Positions 11,227 through 22,800 of a DNA stretch of 64,000 nt are shown here, piece after piece; the first letter of the stretch is position 1; the number at the start of each line of letters is the position of its first letter. Source of the stretch: Smallanthus sonchifolius. Its lineage: Eukaryota; Streptophyta; Magnoliopsida; Asterales; Asteraceae. The DNA lies in assembly GCA_023525975.1 (NCBI GenBank), contig CM042029.1:86100849-86164848 (forward strand). Reading direction: 5' to 3'. The position numbers were made by a program, and so were the translations under genes. Below the pieces are notes generated by a model, which ran no database searches, had not been told where the DNA came from, and saw only the letters and a list, made by a program, of their open reading frames with translations.

Positions 11227-12940
11227 GTATATATTTTTTGAAAAATAGGTTATGTGAAACCCTAGTTTTCATCCAAACAAGAATCCATTCAATAAAGATA
11301 CAAACTTTGATAACTAGTTGTGTATTATGATGATATTGGTTGGTTTTGTTGATTTTGTGAAACCTTAGATGTCTGGAACCGAGAGTTACTATATAAGAAA
11401 ACTTTTTGTATCTTGCATGTTAGACATGATTAGGATGATATTTATACGTTACTTGATGCATGTTTAAGTGAATTGTGAAGTTAGATTTTGAATACCTAGT
11501 CCGGTTTTACAAACTTGCTAAATAAGGAAACTTTAATCGACTAAAGTAGTCATAACTTGCTAGTTTGATATGCATGTTAGTATATTATGATAGTTATATG
11601 TTAAACAATGATGAAATAACGTGTTATAATGTGTTAAATCTCAGAAACCATGCATGCTATCTTTAGCCGACTATAAAAGGAAACCCTAAACTGAAATGTG
11701 ATCAACATGTTAAAGATCAAGGTGTGTGTTACATGTTTAACCATCTAAGACGTATTAGATTCATATTATGAACATAATTAGTAACGATAGTTTCTAGAAA
11801 ACACGAGTCTTAAACATAACTGCCATTTATAGAAACTTACTATATGTGGTAACTGTGCTAGCATACTAGAACAATAAGGAATTGTTGCTAAGTGTTACAT
11901 GCATGATCTTATGTGTGTAATATGGAAGTATTATATTAATCAAACACTATTTCATACATTGAGTCACCAACGGGTCGTCGGGTCAAACTTGGTCAAACTT
12001 GTAAATTCTTTTCAAACACATAAACAATGGTGTTGTTTGGATGCAAGGGTCTTACGAACCAACACGAACACACACTCATAAACTCATGAAATATAGGTAG
12101 CCGTTAGCGGGTCACCTGCCTTTCACTCGTCATTCTAGCACATACTCTAAGGTGAATTTCACGGCCCCTTTTCTTATGGTTTAAACTTGGGGGAGAAAAC
12201 ATGGGTACAAACATTTAGATCTTACGTTTCATTTATATCGCTTGTTGTACTAAGTTCAAACATATCATGTAAGTCCTTACTTATCGAACCGTTTAATATA
12301 TGGGATAGCGAGGTAATCTTGAGTAGTACTACTGGGCATTGACAAGCCTCACCCACGTTAGTCGCGCTAACACGACAGGAAGTCGAACGTGTGTAACATT
12401 GACCTAAACAGTTTACCATTGTTCATGATAGACATGGTAGGAGGCAGATCAAACATAAACAGTTAGCTTCGGTGTCGAAACTCTTTAATAACATGTTATT
12501 AGGTTAGCTACCTATTGATATAATTGTAAATTGTTTTATCTAGTAAACTTTACTTACATTTGAAACTCGTGAACTCACCAACCTAGTGTTGACACGTTTT
12601 AGCATGTTTACTCAGGTCGTTAAGGTTCGAGCACGAGATAGGGCATGCATGCATTGGAGTTTCATTATTTATCAAACGCAGGACTTACTTACTTATTTAT
12701 TTTCGAATTGCATGTTTTGGGCGCAATTGTTTTTGGCGCATGCTTTTCCTTCAATCTTTACGCTTCCGCATTTCACATTAACTCAATATTTTCATTTACT
12801 AGTGTTGCATCGTGACTATGAGCAATACTAGTGTTTTTATTAAACTCATATAGAGTCGTTCAACGTAACTAATGACTGAGATCCTGGTATGTCACGCTTC
12901 TAACGGTAAAACTCCGTTAGTGGATTTTGGGGGTGTGACA
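10059..12940 (+). mobile_element. Solo-LTR-like Ty3/gypsy remnant inside the Rab exon
   Basis: Begins TGTGACAAACC and ends GGGGTGTGACA, flanked by the 5-bp target duplication CGAAG (10054-10058 and 12941-12945). The main LTR proper seems to start at 10145 with TGTGACTTCCGGC, matching the start of the inverted copy at 14311-16901. The first 86 bp instead resemble the 3' end of a gypsy internal region (TTTTCGGGACGAAAATTC). No gag-pol is left. It contains a 338-bp TIR element at 10857-11194. Confidence 0.85.
10857..11194. mobile_element. Long-TIR element embedded in a (TA)n tract
   Basis: The left end AGGGGAGGGATCAAGAGAAA and the inverted right end AGGGGTGGGTTCAAGAGAAA extend into arms of about 50 bp with few mismatches. 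TA dinucleotide repeats border both sides. The interior repeats the palindrome TACGTATACGTA. It is absent at the matching place in the related LTR at 14311-16901, so it inserted after the two copies separated. The superfamily is unclear because TA repeats hide the target duplication. Confidence 0.75.
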
Positions 12941-12994
12941 CGAAGTATGTCACCATTGGTGGGAAGAAGTTGAACCTTGCTATATGGGATACTG

Positions 12995-13456
12995 GTAACC
13001 GTTTTCGTTGCTTTAATTGTTGTGCTCTTTGTTTTATTCCAACTAATGATATGAATTCTTTTGTTTACAAGTATTCTTTATTTCTAGGATAAAATCCACT
13101 TATAAAATTTCCTGCTTGCACAATTGTCTGAAGTTTTCTTAGTAAAACGATCGGGTCGTCAAGCGGGTATGATGTCGCGTCCGGAGGTTAACCCGGTAAC
13201 CTCCACATTTTTGTAGGTTTTTTTTTGTTTTTCTTTTTTTGGAAAAAATAAATCTTGATTTTGGTGTTTCTTGATACTTGATAGTGTATTCAGTAGCTTG
13301 TTCTGATGCAAGTTTTTGGGTTAAAATGAATTAAAAAGTTGCAATTTAAAGAAGGCAGAAGGATTGTGGACTTAATTCTGTTAATTGTGAGCATAATAAT
13401 CACTTCCATCATTAATATAGGACATCATTAAAGTGCTACCTAATTTTTATAAGGTA
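12995..13456. other. Rab pseudogene intron 2 remnant
   Basis: Follows the donor GTAACC of Rab exon 2. It is T-rich, intron-like DNA with one GC-rich patch near 13150-13200 and no gene of its own. Confidence 0.4.
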
Positions 13457-13898
13457 CTAGTTTAAATCCCGTGTCTATATACACGGAGTGAAAAATATCA
13501 ATATATAAAATTTTTAAATCTTTATTTATATATTTTACAGGTGTAAAACTAAAAATATATTACATATACTAAGGATAAAAACAAAGTTTAAAATATGTAA
13601 AAATTAATATATAATTGGGTTTCGAAAATACATTAATTACTATTTAATGTAATTTTACGTTCATTTACTATTTGATTGAAATAAAAGTTACATAATTAAA
13701 TTTCAAAGTTTCTTATAATAGGGGATAATTTAAAATAAATGTGTTTTATTAGTATAATTAGTATTTTCTTTAAATATATACTATTATTAAAAAATAGAAG
13801 TGTATTAAATAAGAGAGAGAGGCGGGAAAAAAATAGTGAGAATAAATATGGAGGCGACACGTGACACTAAAAAACCTTTATTTATTATATAGTATAGA
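13457..13898 (-). mobile_element. Non-autonomous Helitron
   Basis: On the minus strand it starts TCTATACTATATAATAAATA after an A. It ends with a hairpin (CCGTG-TATATAGA-CACGG), then GATTTAAA and CTAG before a T. This is the Helitron arrangement: TC at the 5' end, hairpin plus CTRR at the 3' end, insertion between A and T, no target duplication. 442 bp, no ORF. A relative with the same 3' end is at 31183-31701. Confidence 0.7.
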
Positions 13899-14310
13899 TA
13901 TGCCAAAAATAATCAGTTTATATGAATTAGTAATCTAAATTGACACAATTATCTACAAAATATTTGCATTTCCATTCACAGAATTAAAGCAGGTTCGAAT
14001 GCTTAATTTGCAGGTCTATTACTATGTCCGGTTTTCAAAATCAAAATTATTTATATGTTGGTGTTTGGAGGTTTAATATCATCAAGGTAAAAGGAAATAT
14101 TATTTACACTTATGTTTTGATGAATTGATCTATTTTTTTACAAAATTTGTCTATGAATACCGAGATGGAAGATACACAGAAGCACATGCGAAATTTATAA
14201 TTGTGGTGGTTACCTTTAGAGTGGAACTGGTCTCAAAATCATATCAACAATCTATGCATGGATTCACAACCTGCAGAGCATTGCTTTTTTTTTTTTAATG
14301 TGACTTTCTT

Positions 14311-16901
14311 TGTCACACCCCAAAAATCCACCAACGGAGTTTTACCGTTAGGGGCGTGACATAACAGGATCTCAGTCATTAGTTACTTGAACGACTCTAT
14401 ATGAGTTTAATAAAACCACTAGTATTGCTCATAGTCACGATGCAACACTAGTAATGAAAACACTGATTTAATGTAAGACTTGCGGAAGCGAAAAGTTAGA
14501 TGAAAAGCATGCGCCAAAACAGTCGCGCCAAAAATAAGTAATTCAACAATAAATAAAAATAAATAGTTCTTGCGTTTGAAAATGATGGACTTGAGATGCA
14601 TGCATGCCTTAGCTTGTTCTTGTACCTTAATTACCTGAGAAAACATGCTAAAACGTGTCAACACTAGGTTGGTGAGTTCACAGGTTTCAATGTTTGTAAA
14701 GTTTACTAGATAATACCATTTACAATTTATATCATAGGTAGCTAACCTAGTACATGTTACTAAAGCGTTTCGACACCGAAGCTGACTGTTTATGTTTGTA
14801 CTGCCTCCCACCATGACTATCATAATCAATGGTGAATGTTTAGGTCAATGTTACACCCGTTCGACTACCTGTCGTGTTAGCGCGACTAACGCGGGTGGGG
14901 CTTGTCAATGCCCAGTAGTACTACTCAAGATTACCTCGCTAACCCATATACTAACGGTTCGATAAGTAAGGACTTTCATGATATGTTTGCGCTTAGTACA
15001 CAAGTGATATAAAAGAAATGTAAGATCTAAATGCTCGTACCCATGTTTTCTCCCCCAAGTTTAAAACGTAAGAAAAGGGGCCGTGAAACTCACCTTAGAG
15101 TATGTGCGAAAGAAAACGAGATTAGAATGTTTGACGACTAACTGCCACCTATAAACACCGGTTTATAAGTGTGTGTTTGTGCAAGAGAATACGAACCCTA
15201 AGTATCCAAACAATCTCATTGTTTTAAGGGTTTAGAAAAGTTTGCAAGTTTGACTAAGTTTGACCAAGTTTGACCCGACGACCCGTTGGTGACCCGTTTA
15301 GTGATTAAATGTTTGTTCAGTATAATACTTCTATATTATACACAAATGATCATGATGTAACACTTAGCAACAAATCCTATTTGTTCTAACCAGATAGCAA
15401 GCTTCCATAAATAGCAGGTTTCTATAAATAGTAAGTTTTCAAAAATAGCAGGTTTCTATAAATAGAAAGTTTCCAAAAATAGCAGGTTTGTTCGGGACTC
15501 ATGTTTTCTGGAAACTATCATCATTGATATATTCATAGGATCACTCTAACATATCCTAGCTCATCACATCACATAACAATTGTCTAGAACCTAAACATGC
15601 AAATCATAATTCAAGACAAAGTTTCCAACTTTAGTAACCTATGACTAGCATGCGTGATTTCAAACACCTAATACGTTACAACAGGTTATTGTATCTTAAC
15701 TACCATGTACCAATCATTAAACCCTATCATGCATGTCTAAATAGCAAGTTCTAACCACTTTTAACAATTAAAGTTTCCTTATTTGGAAAGTTCGAAAAAC
15801 CGGGTTATGTATTCAAAATCTGATTTCACAAATCATCTAAATATGTATCAAGTAGCTCATAACCATCATCATATAATTCAAATCACTTCTAGTATGCAAG
15901 ATAGAATTCTTAAAAAGTTTCCATTTTTAGCAAGTTGTCCATTACCCGCTTTATTCACAAAATTAACACGTCTAATCAATCTTACATCTTTCAACTAATA
16001 TATTTACAACTATATTAATCATATTTCACGTCTAACATGCGATTTCTATACTTCACATAATCAAAAAGTTCTAATATTTAACACGTTACTAATCACATGG
16101 ATCTAGGGTTTTACAAATAACCATAAAATCAATAAATACATGCAAAACAATAATAAAGTTAACATTTTTATTATAAAAATCCATGTTTGGATGAACTAGG
16201 GTTATGATCTAAAATTTAGGGATCAAAAAGTGATGAAATTGAACGAAACGACTTACGTAGGAGTGTTAGAAACGTCAAGACTAGCATGTATCTACTTCTG
16301 GATTCACGATCGGGGCTCGAACGAAGGTCCTACGAATGGTTTCTTGGTTCGGTCGAAGTGGGGAGTGGGAGGGTGAAGTCGACGGAAATGAGGGTGGGGG
16401 TTAGGGTTTATAATTTTTTTTTTTTAAATCTTATCCTTATCTCATTACTAATGGGTAATTAATTTGGCCTGCGGGCTTAATTAAGGCCCATTATTCAATT
16501 TAACTAAATAATAACTTAATTAATAATAAAACCATTCAGTTTTTATTTTTATAAAAATACTAACTTTTATAAAAATACTAAATACAATTTACACACGATA
16601 AACACGTACGAAAACAATAATAATCACATAATTCACGTAATCACATACAAATCACATAAACTCGTAATTTATATTAAATATAAATTATTAATGTTCGTAA
16701 TATTAACTTCGATTAATCACCAACGTTCCGGGTTAGACTCGAGTGCGATCCGATGTGTGCGAACTGACTGACACATTTAATTAATTCAAATTAAATGCAA
16801 TGTATGTGTGACTAACTGAGATAAATGAGTTTGTAACGAAAAATGTTTGAACTAACGAGGTTTGAGTTAACGGAGTTAACCTGAAATTGCCGGATTTCAC
16901 A
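14311..16901 (-). mobile_element. Related solo LTR in inverted orientation
   Basis: The minus strand begins TGTGAAATCCGGCAATTTC and ends GGGGTGTGACA. It is collinear with the LTR at 10145-12940 over its length, sharing for example the block GACAATGCCCAGTAGTACTA and the CGTGACTATGAGCAATACTA end region. The flanks TTCTT (14306-14310) and GTCTT (16902-16906) match at four of five bases, a possible worn target duplication. No internal domain is left. Confidence 0.82.
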
Positions 16902-17471
16902 GTCTTAAACCTCTACTCCCATCGGAGTAGCCCGGGTGTTCCTGGGGGTCATGCATGTCTTTCCATATCCGTTCAAAGCTGGTATGACCTTTTCTTTTTA
17001 ATGATTTTGAAGTTTGTAATTTTTTGATTAATTAATTTATTGACAGATAAACCATTATTTTTATAAAAAATCTTAAAACTTGACAGTTTATGTGTAAATC
17101 TGAATGCAGAACACTTTGGAAAAGTTTTGTAATTTAAACAACTATTAGACGATTTCAAAAGATGCATTAGACCTCCAAATGAAGGTACTCAAGAACAAAG
17201 GTGGAAGATGGTAATTCGAGCACTAATTTAGTGGTTCTTTACATTAAATGTTTTTCTTTTGTGTTTTAATGTTATAGTTTGGTTTTATATACAGTAATCT
17301 AGTTATATTTTTACTCATATCATACTATAGTTTGGTTCTTTACATTCAAATGGTGTTGTAATAGGCGGTGAACTTGCTACATATCTCGATGTAGAAACTG
17401 TTGTAAAGACTCCTCGAACCTCTAGCGGAATTCCCGACGCGGCCCAACGCCCGCGGTGAAAACCCTCTAGT
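16902..17471 (+). mobile_element. Helitron 3' terminus (17440-17470) and its lead-in
   Basis: At 17433-17470 a GC hairpin (CGCGG-CCCAACGC-CCGCG) is followed by GTGAAAACCCT and CTAG before a T, a textbook Helitron 3' end. The 5' end is not identified. The 500 bases before it hold no recognised gene; a short GC-rich patch at 16905-16985 ends in a GTATGA donor-like site and could be a captured exon. Confidence 0.5.
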
Positions 17472-19831
17472 TAAAATAAAAGATAAAAATATATTTTATA
17501 AGGTCAAACATGTCAACTTGTTCATAGACCATTCACTATAGTCAACTCATTCAACCGTTAACGCGTTTGACACTACATGCGTTGTGTTTGTTAACACAGT
17601 TTTAAATGTGTCCGAGTTGGGGGTGTTTGTCGTGATTATATATGAGGTTGTTTAGGTTTGTCATTTCAATTTACAAACCCACTAACCTGACACGATTGTC
17701 ACACTTAGACGTTTTTAGATATATTTTCACTTGTAAATACATAGGTTAGTTATCAAATATCATTTTTGAGCCACACGAATCAACTCTCATGCTTAATAAT
17801 ATGGGTTTTATCGATTCATTTTTCAAGTTATCATGATTTAAATATTTTGAAATGGAATTGAATCTGGATCGAATTAGAATTTTTAAAAACCTTTTTGAAT
17901 TAGAAAATAATCAGTTCAAATTCAGATTGATTCGAACAATTCAGATTATGAGAAAAAATAAATAAATAAAATATATATAATATAATATAAATAAAAATAC
18001 ATAAAAAAATAAAAAAAATTATATAATTCGAAACGGTTAAAAAATCATAAATTTGAGTTCGATTAGAAAACTAAAATGGGAAACCTATTCGCTAACCCTA
18101 TTTGGAAATTCGAATTAGAAATAATTCTATTCGAAGTTTAGTTGTTTTGACTCCGGATCGTACGCATGTGTGGTGGTTGGGTACGGGTGCCTATAAGCTC
18201 TGCGTGTGTAGGATTAGAGGGGAGAGGGAATAAAGGGATTAAAAAAAGGGTTAATAGAAATTTTTCAAAAAGACCATATTGTCCCTGAGTTAAAATTAAA
18301 ATTTTGACTGCATATAAATGACTACATTTTGAAAAGTTAGGAACAAAAAAGTAAAAAAAAATTTAGATAAAAGTGATTAAAATAGTTAAACCGAAAATGA
18401 TATTTTACCCTTTAAATAATAAACGCCCCTGTTTACTAATGAGTACTCGAGGGTGTGACCAAAATCCTATAAAGCGGGGCTGTTTGGTAGACTCTTAATG
18501 ACATTAAGAGGCTACCTCTTAATGGTTGAAAATCTCTTAATGGTTAAGAGATAAGGGGCCATGTAACTTGTGAGGACTTACCATTAAGATGTTACCTCTT
18601 AACCATTCAGACTTAAGGCTACCTCTTAACCATTAAGAGGCTATGAACCATTAAGAGGTAGCCTCTTAATGTCATTAAGAGGCTACCAAACACGGCTCAC
18701 ATGACATAAATGATAGCCCTATAATAAACCAAGATGAACCTAATCATCATATACCTCAACATGTCTTATTATTATAATATATTAAACATTAAAAAAAAGT
18801 TATAGTTTATGGTTAATGTTCCCCTATGGTCTATACAATAATACTCCATGACATCATAAAACTCGTGGATGTTTATAGTTAATGGTTAATGATCTCATTC
18901 TAAAGAACCCGTCTATGATTATTGTTTACGGTTAATGGTCCGATGTATATACCATTCACCTTCACCTATGTTTAAAGTTCAATAGTTTATAACCAGTGAT
19001 CCATATCTATGTCATATTTAATGCAAAGAATCCTTCCACTTCTATTCTAGGTTAGGTTAGGTTAGATAGACTCCAAAGTATTTTATCCTAAAAATTCATG
19101 AAGTAAAACACAGTTACATAAATTATATTTTAAAAGATTTTATGCATTAAAGATATACTTTGGATAACTTTCGACTCATTCAATATTTTATCAAGTTACC
19201 CTTTTGACGATTAAAATGGAAAAAAATAACCAGATGTATCATTAACATGTGGTAGATGACCAAAATCGTCATTATACTTTCAATTTTAAGACAAAAAGAA
19301 TGCGCAAAACCCATCCTCTAACTCTTGTAATATTAGTACATTATATTATGAGTGTTTTTATCATAAATATACACAATCAAATACACATTTGCATGCTTGT
19401 TAGTTGGTTTTTTTTAATAAACCCTAAACCAAACATTTGTGCATTAAAGATATACTTTAACAACTTTCAAATGATTTCATATACCATAAACCCCAAATCC
19501 TTTTTTCTTTAATATTTATGCACTATAAAGTTTTGGTAACTTTCGACTCATTTGATATGTTGCCTAGTTACCGGTTTGACAATTAAAAGAAAGAATATAT
19601 ATTAGATCGATTCGATCGACCCGTTCATAAGTGAATGGTCGAAATTGTCATTCTACTTCTCAATTTTTTGGACACAAAAGAATGGCTAAAACTCATCTTT
19701 GATGAGTGTTGACTCATGATAAATAGTGACTTTACTTGCACCTTCTTACATGAGTGTTTATTGTAAGTATACACAATCAAATACACATTTTCATGCTTGT
19801 TAGTTGTTTTTTTTTTCTTTTACATTTTGGG
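17472..19831. other. Intergenic repeats downstream of the receptor kinase
   Basis: Apart from the MITE at 18476-18698 there is no gene. Blocks resembling GCATTAAAGATATACTTTGG followed by AACTTTCGACTCATT recur at about 19146, 19441 and 19515, a diverged dispersed repeat. The remainder is AT-rich. Confidence 0.5.
18476..18698. mobile_element. Foldback MITE with TTAAGAGG palindromes
   Basis: The left end reads GGGGCTGTTTGGTAGACTC. The inverted right end reads GAGCCGTGTTTGGTAGCCTC. CTCTTAATGACATTAAGAGG follows in both arms, so the arms themselves contain palindromes. 223 bp, no ORF. The GTTTGGTA ends are common to hAT and Harbinger MITEs. No convincing target duplication was seen, so the superfamily is left open. 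Confidence 0.75.
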
Positions 19832-22800
19832 CTAATTATGCTGAGAGAGCAAGGACTCAGTACATGGGTCATCACTCATGGTGAGGGTTTCACTAGGGTT
19901 CTGCCAGAAGTGATTTCTTAAGGCCTTAAACTTAGGGTTTATAGTTGAAAACCCCGGGTCTGATAGCAAATCTTGAACGTTGGTTCGACCCTCTAGCATG
20001 TTCAAGGTCTGAGCAATGGTTGGTCTAAGCGTCGGCGATGCATTCGTGCATAAAAGGGCCACATTCAGAATTGTCATTGCTTCCTCTGATGAATATTCAG
20101 ACCCTAAGTCAGGATCAACCAGTTCTAATAAGCATCCTCTTTCCTGCAGAACATATGCCTGCCAAAACAAACAAATATATGTTACAGTCATGCTTGCAAA
20201 AATCGCGATTAATCGCTAATCGGGAGCCCACCCTGGAATTTTCCTCTAATCGGTCCATTAATCGGAAATCAGTCAACGTTGGTCAAAGGCGCTCCTAGGC
20301 GGTCCAAATCGGCCAAAAATCAGCGTCAGCCAGCGATTCCAGCCAGATTCTTGTAAATTCCAGTGATTTATAAAAATGTGTATACATATATATAATTTTG
20401 AAAATTATATGTATATATAAAACTGAAACTACATCTAAAAATTTCAATCCGATTAATTGCTAGTCGGTACCCCACCGCCCGACTAGCGCCTAGCGTATTT
20501 TACAACACTGGTTACAGTTTGACTTTTTGGGTCAAAGAATGTCGGGTTTCTGTTATTTTATAAGATATAATGTAGTTAAACTTTTTTTTCTTGACAACGC
20601 GGTGGATTTGTGTGATTTATTGTGGTAAAAAACAGTTCATTTGAAGTTGAAGTGAAAGTGTATAAGGTAGTGTTTGGATGTGCGTTTTGGAAGTGATTAT
20701 GTGAATCCAAACACCTCATAAAAGTTGATGAACCAAAATATGGAGATTTTGCTCACCCAATCAAGAAGGTAAACAAAGTCTTCTTTGGGCCTGTAGTTGG
20801 TGTTGCTTTTGCCACTAACAATCTCTAGCGCCACAACTCCAAAACTATAAACGTCTGCCTTAGTAGTCAAGTAACCACGCATGGCATACTCTGGAGCCAT
20901 ATAACCTCTGAGAACCAAAAAATAAAATAAAATAAATAAAACTGAGAACCAAATCACAATTATTGACTATTATGTAATCATAAAACTAGAGGTGTGAGTT
21001 TCAACCCATGTACTTATAAATAAGTTGATTCAGGTTGTGTTGTTTCTCAAACATGTCAAATAGGTTTAATTAAAAATATGAGCTAAATAACGAACATATC
21101 ATACGGGTTGAGAAGCCCCCAAACTCTATTTTTAATAGATAAAAACCTCCTAAATCGTTTTTTATTCAAAGACTCAGATATTTATTTAATAATATGATTT
21201 TTGCAATCATAACGGACAAAGAAGTGTTTGTGGGTAAAACCCAACTCAACATGGTTTGTTTCGACCGAAACTAAAAAAATTACCCGTTTCAACCCAAACC
21301 AGTTTTGACCCGTACACATGTGTGTAATTAGAGAACATACATTGTTCCTGCAATACGAGTGCTGATGTGTGTATTTCCGTCATCGTTAAGCTTTGCTAAA
21401 CCGAAATCAGATATTTTTGCGTTGAGTTTTTTATCAAGCAAAACATTGCTAGTCTTGATATCTCTATGCACAATTTTCAGTTGTGATTCTTCATGAAGAT
21501 AAAGCAAACCACGAGCTATCCCTAGGCATATCTTCAACCTCACGGACCATGTCAACTTTGCTTTCGACACTTTGTCTCGTCCTGTAGGATTAAATCACAA
21601 CCATTGGATTTCTACATTAGTGTAAACAAGATGAATCTTTTTCCAAATAAATTTTGATATACATCGTAGAGGTGGAAGTTTCGGCTAGATGAATCGATTT
21701 GATTGTTTTATCACAAACGGGTCAAATATAGAATCTAGCTAAAAGGGAAAAGAAACGGGTGAAAAGATTTTGTAATAAACGGTAACTAGTTACAAAAATG
21801 ATTAAAAAATGGACAAAAAGGTTTTTGCAAGTCAACCCGGACCGTTTTGACATGTACTAAAAAGCAACCTGTTTTGAGTTTCTACCCGATTTTGTTTTGA
21901 CCCGTTACCCCAATCTATCCATCTTGGCATCTCTGCTAATGAATATTTTAAGCTTACCAAAAAGAGCACGAGATACACAGTTATTTTCCATGTACTCATA
22001 AATTAAAGACAACTGGTTCCCTTCAACACAACATCCATAAAGTCTGACAAGATTTGGGTGTTGTAGTGCTGAAATCATGCCAATTTCATTGACAAATTCA
22101 CGGGTACCCTGTTTTGACTTTGATGAAAGTTGTTTCACAGCAATTATTGTCCCATCCAACAATTGACCCTACACAACATATGGTTTATTAGTAACACAAG
22201 ATAATAAAACTTTGTGTTCTTTGACTTTGTGTTTTAATCAATGACAATTAAACACAATAACATCACCTTGTAAACGGCACCAAAACCACCTTCTCCAAGC
22301 TTATTTGATGGATCAAAATTTTTAGTTGCAGCTTTTATCTGTCTTAGAGTGAATATTCCTGTTTGTAGATCTAGACCTCTAAGCTCTGTTGAACAATAAG
22401 TCTTGTGATTAGTTGTTGCAATATGAAATCGTTAGCAAACAAAATTGAGGTGGAAATTGGGTGGTACGGGTTGGATTAAAACGGGCCATTTGCAGCACAG
22501 GTTGAAAAAAGGCTGGGTTGGTTGACTGCTGTTGACGGTTGACACTTTTTTGTCCGTTTCTTAAAAGGTCTATGATTGGTCAATGTGTTTAACTGTTAAT
22601 AATGATTAAGAAAACTACAACAAGTATTTAGATCTTTGAATAAAAAGACTTAAGAGACTCTATGTATCACATATAGATTTTGGGAGACATTTGAACCATT
22701 TGACCCGTTAGACCCATTTGATCGGTCCTCTTTTAGCTAAACTTTTAATGTGACCCATTTGAAATAAAAACAACCCATTCTTAAATGATTGGGTTGAAAG

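Larger units (their letters stand above)
9788..14065 (+). pseudogene. RABC (Rab18-like) small GTPase pseudogene, split by an LTR
   Basis: Exon 1 (9788-9913) starts ATG GGT TAG and reads like DYVFKL-IGD, a degraded P-loop, then AIDELSPTI before a GT donor, the Rab18 N-terminus. Stops at codon 3 and in the P-loop region, plus indels, kill it. Exon 2 starts near 10039 with VDFKAK and is interrupted at 10058; it resumes at 12946 with YVTIGGKKLNLAIWDT before the donor at 12995. Removing the LTR and one CGAAG copy restores the exon. A weaker relic of exon 3 (ERFRTL..YYRGAQG-like) may lie at 13985-14065. Many differences from an intact Rab look like G-to-A or C-to-T, as expected of methylated silent DNA. 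Family assignment is strong; the exon 3 call is tentative. Confidence 0.8.

Noticed and set aside
12222..12831. Short frames in the first LTR
   Set aside because: Non-coding LTR sequence; frames differ from those in the related copy at 14311-16901.
14419..14829. 136-codon frame on the minus strand
   Set aside because: It lies within the inverted LTR; the same region in the sister LTR has a different, short frame and no protein family resemblance.
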